Part shown: in pieces, positions 43,518-51,401 of the stretch
Layout: the number at the start of each line of letters is the position of its first letter
Position numbering within the stretch: position 1 is the first letter of the stretch
Assembly: GCA_030145205.1 (NCBI GenBank)
Contig: JAQYVZ010000004.1
Coordinates: forward strand, 1-64,000
Direction of reading: 5' to 3'
Source: Desulfuromonadales bacterium
Lineage (GTDB): Bacteria > Desulfobacterota > Desulfuromonadia > Desulfuromonadales > BM103
Length of the DNA stretch: 64,000 nucleotides
Notes under the pieces: model-generated
The model's database searches: none
Told to the model about the DNA's origin: nothing
The model's input: the letters and a program-made list of their open reading frames with translations, nothing else
Translations under genes and position numbers: made by a program

Positions 43518-44648
43518 TTAAGGTTTATACCACCCGCAGCGGATCAAGTCACGACGCAGGTCGACGCCGGCGTTGCGGATGACACCGTTACGCCAGAAAT
43601 GTTCTTCGGTTGGCAAGGGCGCGCTCGGGCTGTCCAGACGTTTACGACTGTCGATCAGGCTTTGCTGGAAGCGCTCATCCGATTCCTGCAGCGCTTCGCA
43701 GATGCGCTCCCGTACAATGGCCGGGCTGGCGTCAATAATATACTGGATCATGTCACGCAGACGCAGCCCTTGACGATACTCCCAGAGATCTCCTTCAAAC
43801 CGGGAGCTGCACTCGCCGACAAAATCATGCCAGTCGAGCAACAGCCCGCCGAAGTCCTCTTCGGCGAAGTCAGCAAATTCGGGGTTCTGACGCAGCTGGG
43901 CTTCGATCTGGTTCTGTTCCTTGCGCGAGAAAAAGAAAGAGATGCTCTCTTCAACCGGGTACATGCCGAGGTTCTCGACGATCTCCCTGCAAAAATGGGC
44001 ATAGTCGAGGTCACGCTCACTAAAGGTCTGCAGCTCGGCAGGCAGCTGCGGGCGGTCCAGGCAGAGCAGAGAGAGGTGGTCGTGACCAAGGTCGGTATGC
44101 AGCGGCAGGTCCTTGTAGTGCTTCAGACCGGTGCGGGCCAGCTGGTTGGTCAAGCGCAGGTGATTGTCGGTAAAGCAGGTCAGCAGCTTCTCTTCCGAGT
44201 AAAAAAGCTCAATGCTGGCTCGGTTGTTGGCCAGACCGAAACCAACAAAGCCGTCGTGCAGCAGGCGGTCCCAGTAGGGAGCCAGGATCTCGAACATTTC
44301 GCTGATCGGCATGTAGGGAGAGTAATGCACGCTTGGTGACGGCGGTGCGGCCTCCGGATCGGTAAAGGCCGGATCTGTCATGTAGAATTCCAGAATAAAG
44401 AAGGCCTCGTCCGGCACTGTGCCGGCAAAGCGTTCAAAAATCTCTCGGATGTGCTGGGTTCCGGCCAGAACTGTGAACTGATAGGTGTCCGTCGCATTTT
44501 CCAGCAGGGAAAAGGTGTAGCCTTCACGCAAGCCCTTGGCTTTACGTTGCGACTGCGGCCAGAGCTGCAGGCCGATGGGGAAATGTGGAAAAATTTCGGA
44601 CAAAGCATCAACTCTCTTGTTAGTGAACCCGTGACAGATTTTCATCAT
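43518..44648 (-). CDS. Conserved-looking protein of unknown function
   Basis: A 376-residue soluble protein, no signal peptide or membrane segment. It has a mixed alpha/beta composition, is acidic overall, and is rich in Phe, Tyr and Trp. The C-terminal third is strongly helical (RLRDMIQYIIDASPAIVRERICEALQESDERFQQSLIDSRKRLDS). I do not recognise a family. It is followed on the same strand by mqnB after 74 bases containing a repeat, so co-function with menaquinone synthesis is not implied. The two tandem ATGs at 44648 and 44645 have no clear Shine-Dalgarno; the start is uncertain. Confidence 0.75.
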   Translation of the reverse strand: MMKICHGFTNKRVDALSEIFPHFPIGLQLWPQSQRKAKGLREGYTFSLLENATDTYQFTVLAGTQHIREIFERFAGTVPDEAFFILEFYMTDPAFTDPEAAPPSPSVHYSPYMPISEMFEILAPYWDRLLHDGFVGFGLANNRASIELFYSEEKLLTCFTDNHLRLTNQLARTGLKHYKDLPLHTDLGHDHLSLLCLDRPQLPAELQTFSERDLDYAHFCREIVENLGMYPVEESISFFFSRKEQNQIEAQLRQNPEFADFAEEDFGGLLLDWHDFVGECSSRFEGDLWEYRQGLRLRDMIQYIIDASPAIVRERICEALQESDERFQQSLIDSRKRLDSPSAPLPTEEHFWRNGVIRNAGVDLRRDLIRCGWYKP

Positions 44649-45032
44649 GTGCCAAGAAGCCCGTCGAAGTCAACCAGGGAGAGAGTTGCCGAAGGTTTGC
44701 ACCTCCGTCCGACCGGCGGGAGAGCCTTGACTGATCGCTTTTCAAAAGAGGTTATAGGGGAGAATGTGGATTGCAATGCGGCGTGGTTGCGCCGTTTAAT
44801 ACCAATAAACGGTTTTTATCTAAAATAAATTTTCATTGACAATTTGAAGTTCTTAAGCTATACCGAGCGTGGGTAAAACCCTATTTTATTTTTACCATGC
44901 TAGCCCTGCCGGAGTGCTTGAGACACGCCTGTACGGCGGCATGCTAGATCACTGTGATTGATCAACGGGTTGGCTTGTGGCGCATTGCTGCCGGCCAGCA
45001 AATCTTTACTATTCAGGAGAAGGATCCGCACC
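44649..45032 (+). promoter_or_regulatory. Regulatory region and long leader of the carboxylase operon
   Basis: 384 bases without a gene. CCGTTTA/TAAACGG forms a hairpin at about 44793-44813. A near-consensus sigma-70 promoter follows (TTGACA 44836-44841, 17-base spacer, TATACC 44859-44864). Immediately after the expected start lies GTAAAACC (44873-44880) plus an AT tract ending TTTTTACC, giving a GGTAAAA/TTTTACC inverted repeat. The leader is then about 160 bases with a direct repeat CATGCTAG near 44896 and 44940; no known riboswitch was recognised. AGGAGAAGG precedes the ATG at 45033. Confidence 0.75.
44836..44892 (+). promoter_or_regulatory. Promoter plus candidate operator of the carboxylase operon
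   Basis: TTGACA, 17 bases, TATACC, then GTAAAACCCTATTTTATTTT at 44873-44892. The same arrangement, with the same hexamers, spacer and downstream motif, recurs before the XRE-cupin gene at 50667-50723. The shared downstream motif overlaps the start of transcription, a position suited to repression. Confidence 0.75.
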
Positions 45033-46757
45033 ATGGCGAAAAAAAACATCAAGCCTTCATTGAAAAATCCGTTGGCCCCCCCGGAGCAGATTGATTTTAC
45101 GATTCCGGGCGAGGTTGCAGGCGTTGCCGGCGGTTATGAAGAGGTTATGCAGGAAGGTCATGACCTGATTCAGCGCCCGATCAAATCTGTCCAGATTGGC
45201 CAGATCGAAAAGCAGCATTTCAAGAAACGTATGACGGTCTGGGAACGTATTAAGGTTCTGACTCAGAACGATCCGAATATTTTGTTCCAGAACTGGGGCA
45301 AGAACCTCGATGGCGCGTCCCTGGTGACCGGTATCCTGAATATTAACGGTCGCGACGTCGGTATCTACGGGCATGATTTCACGGTTCGCGCCGGTTCGAT
45401 TGATGCGACCAATGGCAACAAGCTGGCCCGTCTCTTCTATATGTGCGGCGAGAAGGGCCTGCCCCTGATCGGCATGAACGACTCGGCCGGAGCTTTTGTT
45501 CCTGCTGGGGTCGGTGGCCTGGATGGTTACGCTGAGGCCTTCACCGCCCTGCGCAAGATCAGCGGTGTGGTGCCGACGGTCATGTGCATGTTCGGTTTCA
45601 ATGCTGGTGGCGGTTCCTACCTGCCGCGCCAGGGCAGCTTTGTGATCCAGCCGGAAGACACCTTCTTCGGGCTGACCGGACCTGGGGTGGTCAAATCGGT
45701 GCTGGGGGAAGATGTCACACCGGAAGAGCTTGGTGGTCCTAAGGTCCATGGCAAATCGGGTGTGGCTGACTTGACCGTTGCTGACGAAACCGCGGCCCTG
45801 CGCACAGCATCGCGCCTGGTTAGCTACGTTCCTGACAACAACCACAGTCTGGCGCCCTTCCAGGAGACCAGCGATCCTCTTGAGCGCAAGACCTGGGAGA
45901 TCAATACCCTGTTGAAGAAAGCCTTTAATTCGCCGACCGGCTTTAATACGCCCTTCGACGTATCGATTATCATCCAGCAGATCTGTGACCACGGCGACTA
46001 CTTCGAACTGCAGCCGACCCGTGCCCGTGAGGCAATTACCGCCTTCGGTCGTCTCGGTGGCCACGTGGTCGGTTTTGTTGCTAACAACTCGGCGGTCTCT
46101 TCCGGCCAGATTGACTGCGATTCGGCGGTCAAGATCGCGCGTTTTGTGCGCTTCTGCAATATCTACAATATCCCACTGATTTTCATGGAAGATACCACCG
46201 GCTTCTTGCCGGGTCGTGAGCAGGAAGCGCGCGGTATCGTTCAGGCGGGTCGTACCATGCTTGACTCGATCGTCGATGTGCGCACCCCGCGGATCCTGCT
46301 GATCCTGCGTAACGCCTACGGCGGCGCCTACGCCTCGTACAACAACTATCCGACCGGTGCCGACCTGGTTCTGGCTCTGCCGACCACCCGCCTGGCGGTT
46401 ATGGGTCCGGCCGGTAAGGAGTTTGTTTACAAGAGCGAGCTGCGCAAGATGCGCGGTGCCATCGCCGGCATGGTTCGGTTGGGCACCCAGGAGCGGGTCA
46501 AGGCCGGCATGAACGGTGACGAGGCCAAGAAGGATGCCGAGAAGGAGGCTGCCGAGTGGCTCAAGCTCCAGGAGGCTGACCTGAATCTGCGCTACGAGAA
46601 AGAACTGATGAACCCGAAAGAAGGTCTTGCCCTCGGCTCAATCTCCTCGATTGTCATGCCGACCGACCTCCGTCAGGTGCTGGGTGAAAACCTCAACTTC
46701 CTGCTGCGCCATTACAAACCCTCAACCTGGCAGGATGTACAGCGCGAGTTCCACTAA
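45033..46757 (+). CDS. Acyl-CoA carboxylase carboxyltransferase subunit (propionyl-CoA type)
   Basis: A 574-residue crotonase-fold carboxyltransferase. Two oxyanion regions are evident: [42 protein letters not shown] in the N-half and [38 protein letters not shown] in the C-half, with [18 protein letters not shown]. Longer than a typical 510-residue PccB, with an extra N-terminal region. It transfers carboxyl from biotin to an acyl-CoA; the nearby mutase and epimerase suggest propionyl-CoA. The start at 45033 has AGGAG upstream. First gene of a two-gene operon. Confidence 0.9.
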   Translation: MAKKNIKPSLKNPLAPPEQIDFTIPGEVAGVAGGYEEVMQEGHDLIQRPIKSVQIGQIEKQHFKKRMTVWERIKVLTQNDPNILFQNWGKNLDGASLVTGILNINGRDVGIYGHDFTVRAGSIDATNGNKLARLFYMCGEKGLPLIGMNDSAGAFVPAGVGGLDGYAEAFTALRKISGVVPTVMCMFGFNAGGGSYLPRQGSFVIQPEDTFFGLTGPGVVKSVLGEDVTPEELGGPKVHGKSGVADLTVADETAALRTASRLVSYVPDNNHSLAPFQETSDPLERKTWEINTLLKKAFNSPTGFNTPFDVSIIIQQICDHGDYFELQPTRAREAITAFGRLGGHVVGFVANNSAVSSGQIDCDSAVKIARFVRFCNIYNIPLIFMEDTTGFLPGREQEARGIVQAGRTMLDSIVDVRTPRILLILRNAYGGAYASYNNYPTGADLVLALPTTRLAVMGPAGKEFVYKSELRKMRGAIAGMVRLGTQERVKAGMNGDEAKKDAEKEAAEWLKLQEADLNLRYEKELMNPKEGLALGSISSIVMPTDLRQVLGENLNFLLRHYKPSTWQDVQREFH

Positions 46758-46807
46758 TCGAGCGACGAAAGCCCTATTGCACGGAATCAGAATGGAGAGA
46801 GTGAACC

Positions 46808-49684
46808 ATGACACAGACCATTGATTACTATAAAAACAACCCCCTGATCCACAAGGATCGTCGCTTGAGCCTGTCCAGTTCGGATTGGGTCAGCTCGTTC
46901 AGCTGTGAAGATCTTAAGCCGTTGATCGTTTGCCGCGGTCCGATCCGCAAGGAAGCGATGGACGTCTATACGGAGATGGGGATCACGCACTACGGCATCC
47001 TGCTGTCGGAGAAAGACTCGATCGTTTACCCGAACGCACTTTCCCCAGAATTGCGCCAGTTGACCGACAACAGTCGCGTCCACCGGGTGCCTGACTATAC
47101 CGGCGCCTCCAAGGAAGAACGGGTCGAGCGGATCGAGCAGATCATCGGCATTGCCAGGGACAACGGCTACGACTCGATCTTCGCCGGTTACGGTTTTATG
47201 GCGGAAGACGATGAATTTGTCGCCGCGATTGAAGGCGCCGGCCTGATGTTTATCGGCCCCTGCGCAGCAACCCAGCGAGCGGCCGGCAAAAAGGACGAAG
47301 CCAAGCGGACGGCTTTGCAGGTCGATGTTTCGGTCACCCCCGGTATCGATAATGTCACTGCCCGCACCCTGCTCAAGAAGCACAAGACCCGTGAGCAGTT
47401 GGTCGCTCTGGCCAAAGCGGAAGACTTGGACATTGATGCGAAGGTTCTTGCAGACGAATCGGTCTCTCTCGCGTCCCTGGCTGACATCATCCTGTTCGCT
47501 TCCTACGATAAGGGCCTGGATCTCTTCTCTATCGAAGAGCTCTGTTCCCAGGTCGAAGTCGAGTGCGCCGCGATGTTCAAGGAGTATCCCGCTGCGCGGA
47601 TTCGCCTCAAGGCGATCGGTGGCGGTGGTGGTAAAGGCCAGCGGATTCTCGGCGCCTCTCTGCTGATGACCAAGACACCAACGGAAAAGCAGATCAAGGA
47701 AGCGTGCGCGGATGCGCCCGGCCTGGTTCGTGAAATTCTGGGTGAAGTCAAGGCGAATGGCATTGGTGACAACAAGAACGTCCTGATCGAACTGAACATC
47801 GAGCAGACCCGTCACAATGAAATCCAGATGCTCGGTAACGGCAAGTGGACGATTGCTCTCGGTGGTCGCGACTGTTCATTGCAGATGCATGAGCAGAAGC
47901 TGCTGGAGATCTCCGTGACCCAGGAAAGTCTGGCCGCAGAAATCTCCAGAGCCAAGGAAGCGGGACTTAAGGCTCAGGCCAAGGCTCTGGAATCCGACTT
48001 GACGGTTCTCAAGAAGATGGAAGCTGAATCGGAGCGTTTCGGTGTGGCCGTTGGTCTCGACTCGGCCTCGACCTTCGAGTGTATCGTCGACCGCGACCGT
48101 CACTACTTCATGGAAGTTAATACCCGTATCCAGGTGGAACACCGGGTCACGGAGCTGGTTTACAACCTTAAATTTACCAACCCGGATGACAGCGGTGACT
48201 TCTTTATCGTTGAGTCCCTGGTTGAGGCGATGGCTTTGTTGGCTCTGCACAAAGATCGCCTGCCGCGTCCGACTCGGATGCAGCGTTTTGGCGCTGCCGC
48301 TGAGGCTCGCCTCAACGCTACGGATTGTTCCCTGTCGCCAAGTGCTGGCGGTTATATCCGTTACTGGTCCAAGCCGATCGAAGGTGAAATCCGCGACGAC
48401 CAGGGCATCTGCAGCCCCAACCCGGACACCGACCAGTTCATGCGTTATCATCTGGCCGGCGCTTACGATTCGAACATTGCCTTGCTGTTGACCAAGGGTG
48501 GGGATCGCTTCGACAGCTACGAGGACCTGTCCAGAGTACTGCGCAACACGACGCTGCGTGGCAGCAATCTGGCAACCAACCTCGAGTTTCATTACGGTCT
48601 GGTCAATTGGTTTATCGGCAACAACGTGATGGCCAAGCCGACGACCCGTTACGTGGTCCCTTACCTGACCTTGGTCGGCAAGCTCAAGGAAGAGGCGCAG
48701 AAGCTGGATGTCGTCTATGCCTTTCTTGCAATGAAGAAGCACTATGCCAAGCTCTATGCGGACGACAAGGACGCTGCCAAGGCGGCTTCCGAGACGCTGG
48801 ACCGTAAGGGCACTCTCTTGACCCGCCCGATGGAGTTTCTGTTTGATGACCCACATCTGTTGTCCGGCTGGCTCAGCCTCAATCGCAAAAACTTTAAGAT
48901 TGAGGACGGCAAGGTCGTCTGGCTGCGTAACCCGCTGGTCGTGCTGCAAGAGACTTACGAGTATCTGAATATGACCTGGCGGGCAGAGGCTCCGGCGGCA
49001 GAAGTGATCTGGACCCATGACCGCGACCTGTTGGAGAATGCCTTGGCGTTCTACGCGGAACTGCGGGAAACCTTCGGGCTCGGTAAGGAAGAGTTCCTCA
49101 AGCTCGACGAAATTCTCAGCAAATCGAAGCCGCAAGGTGGTTACGATAAAGAAACCTGGGCTGAGATCCAGGCCGCTCATATTGGTTACGAGATGGGGAA
49201 CGAACTGCTTGGTCTGATTTGCCTGGTTGCGGTGAATACGGACTTCTACGATTTTAAGGTCGAGGATGACCTGGAAGTCACGATCCCTGATTATCTGAAT
49301 GACCCGGATTTGCAGGCGGCCATGAAGAAGATTCTGGTGCCGCCGCCGGCCACAAAAGCAGATGAGGTTGTGACCCCGGGGGGTGGTATGTACTACGCGC
49401 AGGAGGCTCCTGGGATGCCTCCCTTCGTCGAAGAGGGCCAGCACTTCGAGAAAGGCCAACCGCTCTTCATCCTTGAGGTTATGAAGATGTTCAACAAGGT
49501 CCCCGCACCCTTTGCCGGGACCATCGACAAGATTCTGATTGAGAGTGGCGATGGCACGATCGTACAGAAGGGCCAGCCGGTTTTCAAGGTGACGCCCGAC
49601 GAGAAATTTGTCGAAGTTGATCCGAAGGAAATTGAACGGGAAAAACGGAAGCAGACCTCCGAGTACCTGGAACAGGTTCTCTGA
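46808..49684 (+). CDS. Fused biotin carboxylase / biotin carboxyl carrier protein
   Basis: A 958-residue protein. The N-terminal two thirds is a biotin carboxylase with an ATP-grasp (LKAIGGGGGKGQRIL glycine loop; YFMEVNTRIQVEHRVTELV active-site block) and an unusually long insertion between the N-lobe and the ATP-grasp. After a large linker region (about 560-870) a biotinyl domain ends the protein, with the target Lys at residue 893 in EVMKMFN; most bacteria have AMKM, whereas eukaryotic acetyl-CoA carboxylases have VMKM. It partners the upstream carboxyltransferase, 50 bases away. The substrate is inferred to be propionyl-CoA from the neighbourhood; acetyl-CoA is possible. Confidence 0.9.
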   Translation: MTQTIDYYKNNPLIHKDRRLSLSSSDWVSSFSCEDLKPLIVCRGPIRKEAMDVYTEMGITHYGILLSEKDSIVYPNALSPELRQLTDNSRVHRVPDYTGASKEERVERIEQIIGIARDNGYDSIFAGYGFMAEDDEFVAAIEGAGLMFIGPCAATQRAAGKKDEAKRTALQVDVSVTPGIDNVTARTLLKKHKTREQLVALAKAEDLDIDAKVLADESVSLASLADIILFASYDKGLDLFSIEELCSQVEVECAAMFKEYPAARIRLKAIGGGGGKGQRILGASLLMTKTPTEKQIKEACADAPGLVREILGEVKANGIGDNKNVLIELNIEQTRHNEIQMLGNGKWTIALGGRDCSLQMHEQKLLEISVTQESLAAEISRAKEAGLKAQAKALESDLTVLKKMEAESERFGVAVGLDSASTFECIVDRDRHYFMEVNTRIQVEHRVTELVYNLKFTNPDDSGDFFIVESLVEAMALLALHKDRLPRPTRMQRFGAAAEARLNATDCSLSPSAGGYIRYWSKPIEGEIRDDQGICSPNPDTDQFMRYHLAGAYDSNIALLLTKGGDRFDSYEDLSRVLRNTTLRGSNLATNLEFHYGLVNWFIGNNVMAKPTTRYVVPYLTLVGKLKEEAQKLDVVYAFLAMKKHYAKLYADDKDAAKAASETLDRKGTLLTRPMEFLFDDPHLLSGWLSLNRKNFKIEDGKVVWLRNPLVVLQETYEYLNMTWRAEAPAAEVIWTHDRDLLENALAFYAELRETFGLGKEEFLKLDEILSKSKPQGGYDKETWAEIQAAHIGYEMGNELLGLICLVAVNTDFYDFKVEDDLEVTIPDYLNDPDLQAAMKKILVPPPATKADEVVTPGGGMYYAQEAPGMPPFVEEGQHFEKGQPLFILEVMKMFNKVPAPFAGTIDKILIESGDGTIVQKGQPVFKVTPDEKFVEVDPKEIEREKRKQTSEYLEQVL

Positions 49685-49718
49685 GAGATAAGGTCAACAT
49701 CAGATTCTATCTGAATGG

Positions 49719-49750
49719 CGGCCCCACTCATTCGAGTGGGGCCGTTCTTA
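49719..49750 (+). terminator. Terminator after the carboxylase operon
   Basis: GGCCCCACTC (49720-49729), loop ATTC, GAGTGGGGCC (49734-49743), then a T-containing tail. The perfect 10-bp stem 35 bases after the stop indicates intrinsic termination, although the T tract is short. Confidence 0.8.
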
Positions 49751-49777
49751 TATCAGAAAAGGGCTTTCAGTAAAGAT

Positions 49778-49993
49778 TTAGACGCCGACCCAGTTGTAGT
49801 CGTTACCTTCAACGCTTTCGGTAACGGCTTCCAGAAAAGAACACTCCTGAGTGTCCTTGACAATCTCAGTGGCTCCGTGGGTGACGGACCAGACGCTTCC
49901 GCAGATGGCACACTCTACGATGTCTTCTGCAAACTGGTCTGAGTGCAGATCGAATTCCACGTAGTGGCGATTTTTGCACACAGGGCATTTCAT
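49778..49993 (-). CDS. Small zinc-ribbon-like protein
   Basis: A 71-residue protein with two Cys pairs, CPVC at residues 3-6 and CAIC at 28-31, suggesting a zinc ribbon, followed by an acidic tail (QECSFLEAVTESVEGNDYNW). GAGGAG lies six bases before the ATG, supporting a real gene despite its size. It lies antisense-oriented between the carboxylase operon and the XRE regulator. Function unknown. Confidence 0.8.
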   Translation of the reverse strand: MKCPVCKNRHYVEFDLHSDQFAEDIVECAICGSVWSVTHGATEIVKDTQECSFLEAVTESVEGNDYNWVGV

Positions 49994-50740
49994 GGCGAAC
50001 TCCTCTTCTGGTTATGGTGTAAATTACCAAGTGATGTGCTGATGGTGGTGATTATATCGCCTCGACTGCCGAATGCAAGCGGTAAAATCTGAAAAATCTT
50101 TATAAAACAGGATGTTAAGGTTGTTTTTTCGTTTTGCTCAGTAGACCGTTGGTTGATTTGACAGGTTGTTTTCGCGGGCGCTCAGCGTTGCCGAAGCACT
50201 ATCGGGGTACTGGTCTGGGTGATGAGTCTGTTCGCAGGACACCTTTTCACGAACCAGGCAGCGGAACGTTATGTTGTCGGGGCTTTCTGCTAAGTATACG
50301 AAATTTAAAGTATTTACTTTGATGTAGTGCAAGTCCTGGCCCGAATGGCGTCTGCTGGCGAGCGCAAAAGTTAGACGGAGACGGCAATGGTAACTTGTTT
50401 CGTGATAAATAGACCGATATTTTGTATTTGACCCGTCCAGGTGGGGTTTTATCGAGAGGGGCGGCTCAAAAAAAATTGCATTTTTTTTGAACTTCATCTT
50501 TATCAAACTCTGTCTGCACTGAAAACAGGTCCTATTGGGGTTTCTTTGACCCTGTTGCGAGCGCTTTTTGTGCTAAATTCACGGTGCTCCGGTGCCGACC
50601 GTGAAAATTGACTGCGCGAGGAGCTTTATTGTCGGTAAAATCCATTTATCGACAATAAAGAATTGGTTGACAATTTGCGTGTCTTCGGCTATACCCATCA
50701 TGCGTAAAACCTCATTTTATTTTGAACGGAAGGGCTTGCA
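49994..50740. promoter_or_regulatory. Long intergenic region with regulator promoter at its right end
   Basis: 747 bases with no convincing gene; a 122-codon minus-strand frame here has poor composition and no ribosome site. The left part (50020-50580) holds nothing recognised; it may be gene debris. The right part is structured: an 11-bp inverted repeat CTTTATTGTCG (50624-50634) / CGACAATAAAG (50650-50660) enclosing GTAAAATCCATTTAT, then a sigma-70 promoter and a GTAAAACC motif in front of the XRE-cupin gene. Confidence 0.7.
50624..50723 (+). promoter_or_regulatory. Promoter and operators of the XRE-cupin regulator
   Basis: The inverted repeat at 50624-50660 abuts a promoter with TTGACA at 50667-50672, a 17-base spacer and TATACC at 50690-50695. 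GTAAAACCTCATTTTATTTT follows at 50704-50723. A related sequence, GTAAAATCCATTTAT, forms the loop of the inverted repeat (50635-50649). The promoter and downstream motif repeat those of the carboxylase operon almost base for base. Confidence 0.75.
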
Positions 50741-51301
50741 GTGGAATATCAGATTGGTGCAAAAATCAAGAAGCTTCGCAAGGCGCGCAAGCTGACTTTG
50801 CAGGATGTCGCAACCGAGACCGGTTTCTCGCCAGCGTTGATTTCTCAGATTGAAAATAACAACGTCTCGCCGCCAATCGCGACCTTGTCAAAACTTGCCA
50901 AATTTTTCGATGTCAAAATGGGCTTGTTTTTCGAAGATGAGGAGGGGGAAGTCAAGTATGAGGTGGTCCGCCGCTCGGAACGGCGTGAAGTGAGCCGGGT
51001 CATTTCGAAGGCCGGCACTGGTCATGGCTACGCTTACGAGGCTCTCTCGTTCAGAAAGCGTAACAAGAAGATGGAGCCTTTCCTGGTGACTGTGTCGGAG
51101 CGGCCGGATGAAGAGACACTCTACAACCATGAAGGCGAGGAGTTTCTGCTGATCCTCAAGGGGCGGGCGGAAATTCTTCTGGAGCAGGAACGCATTATTC
51201 TGGAAGAAGGCGATGCTGTTTACTTCGATGCTTCTTTGCGGCATCGTCTGCTTGCCTGCGATAGTGAAGAGGTCGAAGTGCTGGCCGTGGTGACACGCTA
51301 A
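50741..51301 (+). CDS. XRE-family transcriptional regulator with cupin domain
   Basis: A 186-residue regulator with GTG start. Residues about 5-62 form a helix-turn-helix (IKKLRKARKLTLQDVATETGFSPALISQIENNNVSPPIATLSKLAKFF); residues about 110-184 form a single cupin barrel (HEGEEFLLILKGRAEILLEQE; EGDAVYFDASLRHRLLA) likely to sense a small ligand. Its location between the carboxylase operon and the mutase, and the shared promoter motif, suggest that it represses or activates the methylmalonyl-CoA genes and itself. The ligand is unknown; a pathway acyl-CoA or acid is a guess. Confidence 0.9.
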   Translation: MEYQIGAKIKKLRKARKLTLQDVATETGFSPALISQIENNNVSPPIATLSKLAKFFDVKMGLFFEDEEGEVKYEVVRRSERREVSRVISKAGTGHGYAYEALSFRKRNKKMEPFLVTVSERPDEETLYNHEGEEFLLILKGRAEILLEQERIILEEGDAVYFDASLRHRLLACDSEEVEVLAVVTR

Positions 51302-51312
51302 AACCTGACGGT

Positions 51313-51356
51313 TGAATACAAAGACGCAAAGGAGTTTCCCCTTTGCGTCTTTGTAT
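51313..51356. terminator. Perfect hairpin after the XRE-cupin gene
   Basis: AATACAAAGACGCAAAGG and CCTTTGCGTCTTTGTATT are exact reverse complements around a seven-base loop, beginning about 12 bases after the regulator stop. It can act as a terminator but has no clean T tract on the plus strand, so read-through into the mutase gene is plausible. The stem belongs to the ACGCAAAG-type repeats seen elsewhere in the window. Confidence 0.75.
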
Positions 51357-51401
51357 TGAAAAAAATATTTTTTAAAATGAATTTGCACGAGAGGAGTCCC
51401 G

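Noticed and set aside
44793-44816. CCGTTTA/TAAACGG hairpin followed by T residues read as a terminator
   Set aside because: No plus-strand gene precedes it, and it lies directly upstream of a strong promoter; its role is undecided.
44893-45032. Possible riboswitch in the 160-base leader of the carboxylase operon
   Set aside because: Direct repeats and weak stems are present, but none matches a cobalamin, c-di-GMP or other class that I can recognise.
47876-49459. Long minus-strand open frame opposite the biotin carboxylase fusion
   Set aside because: Antisense shadow; composition is His/Arg/Gln-rich without domain signatures, and the plus-strand gene is unambiguous.
50138-50506. 122-codon minus-strand frame in the long intergenic region
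   Set aside because: Poor composition, no ribosome binding site, no recognisable motif; start is in an A/T homopolymer.
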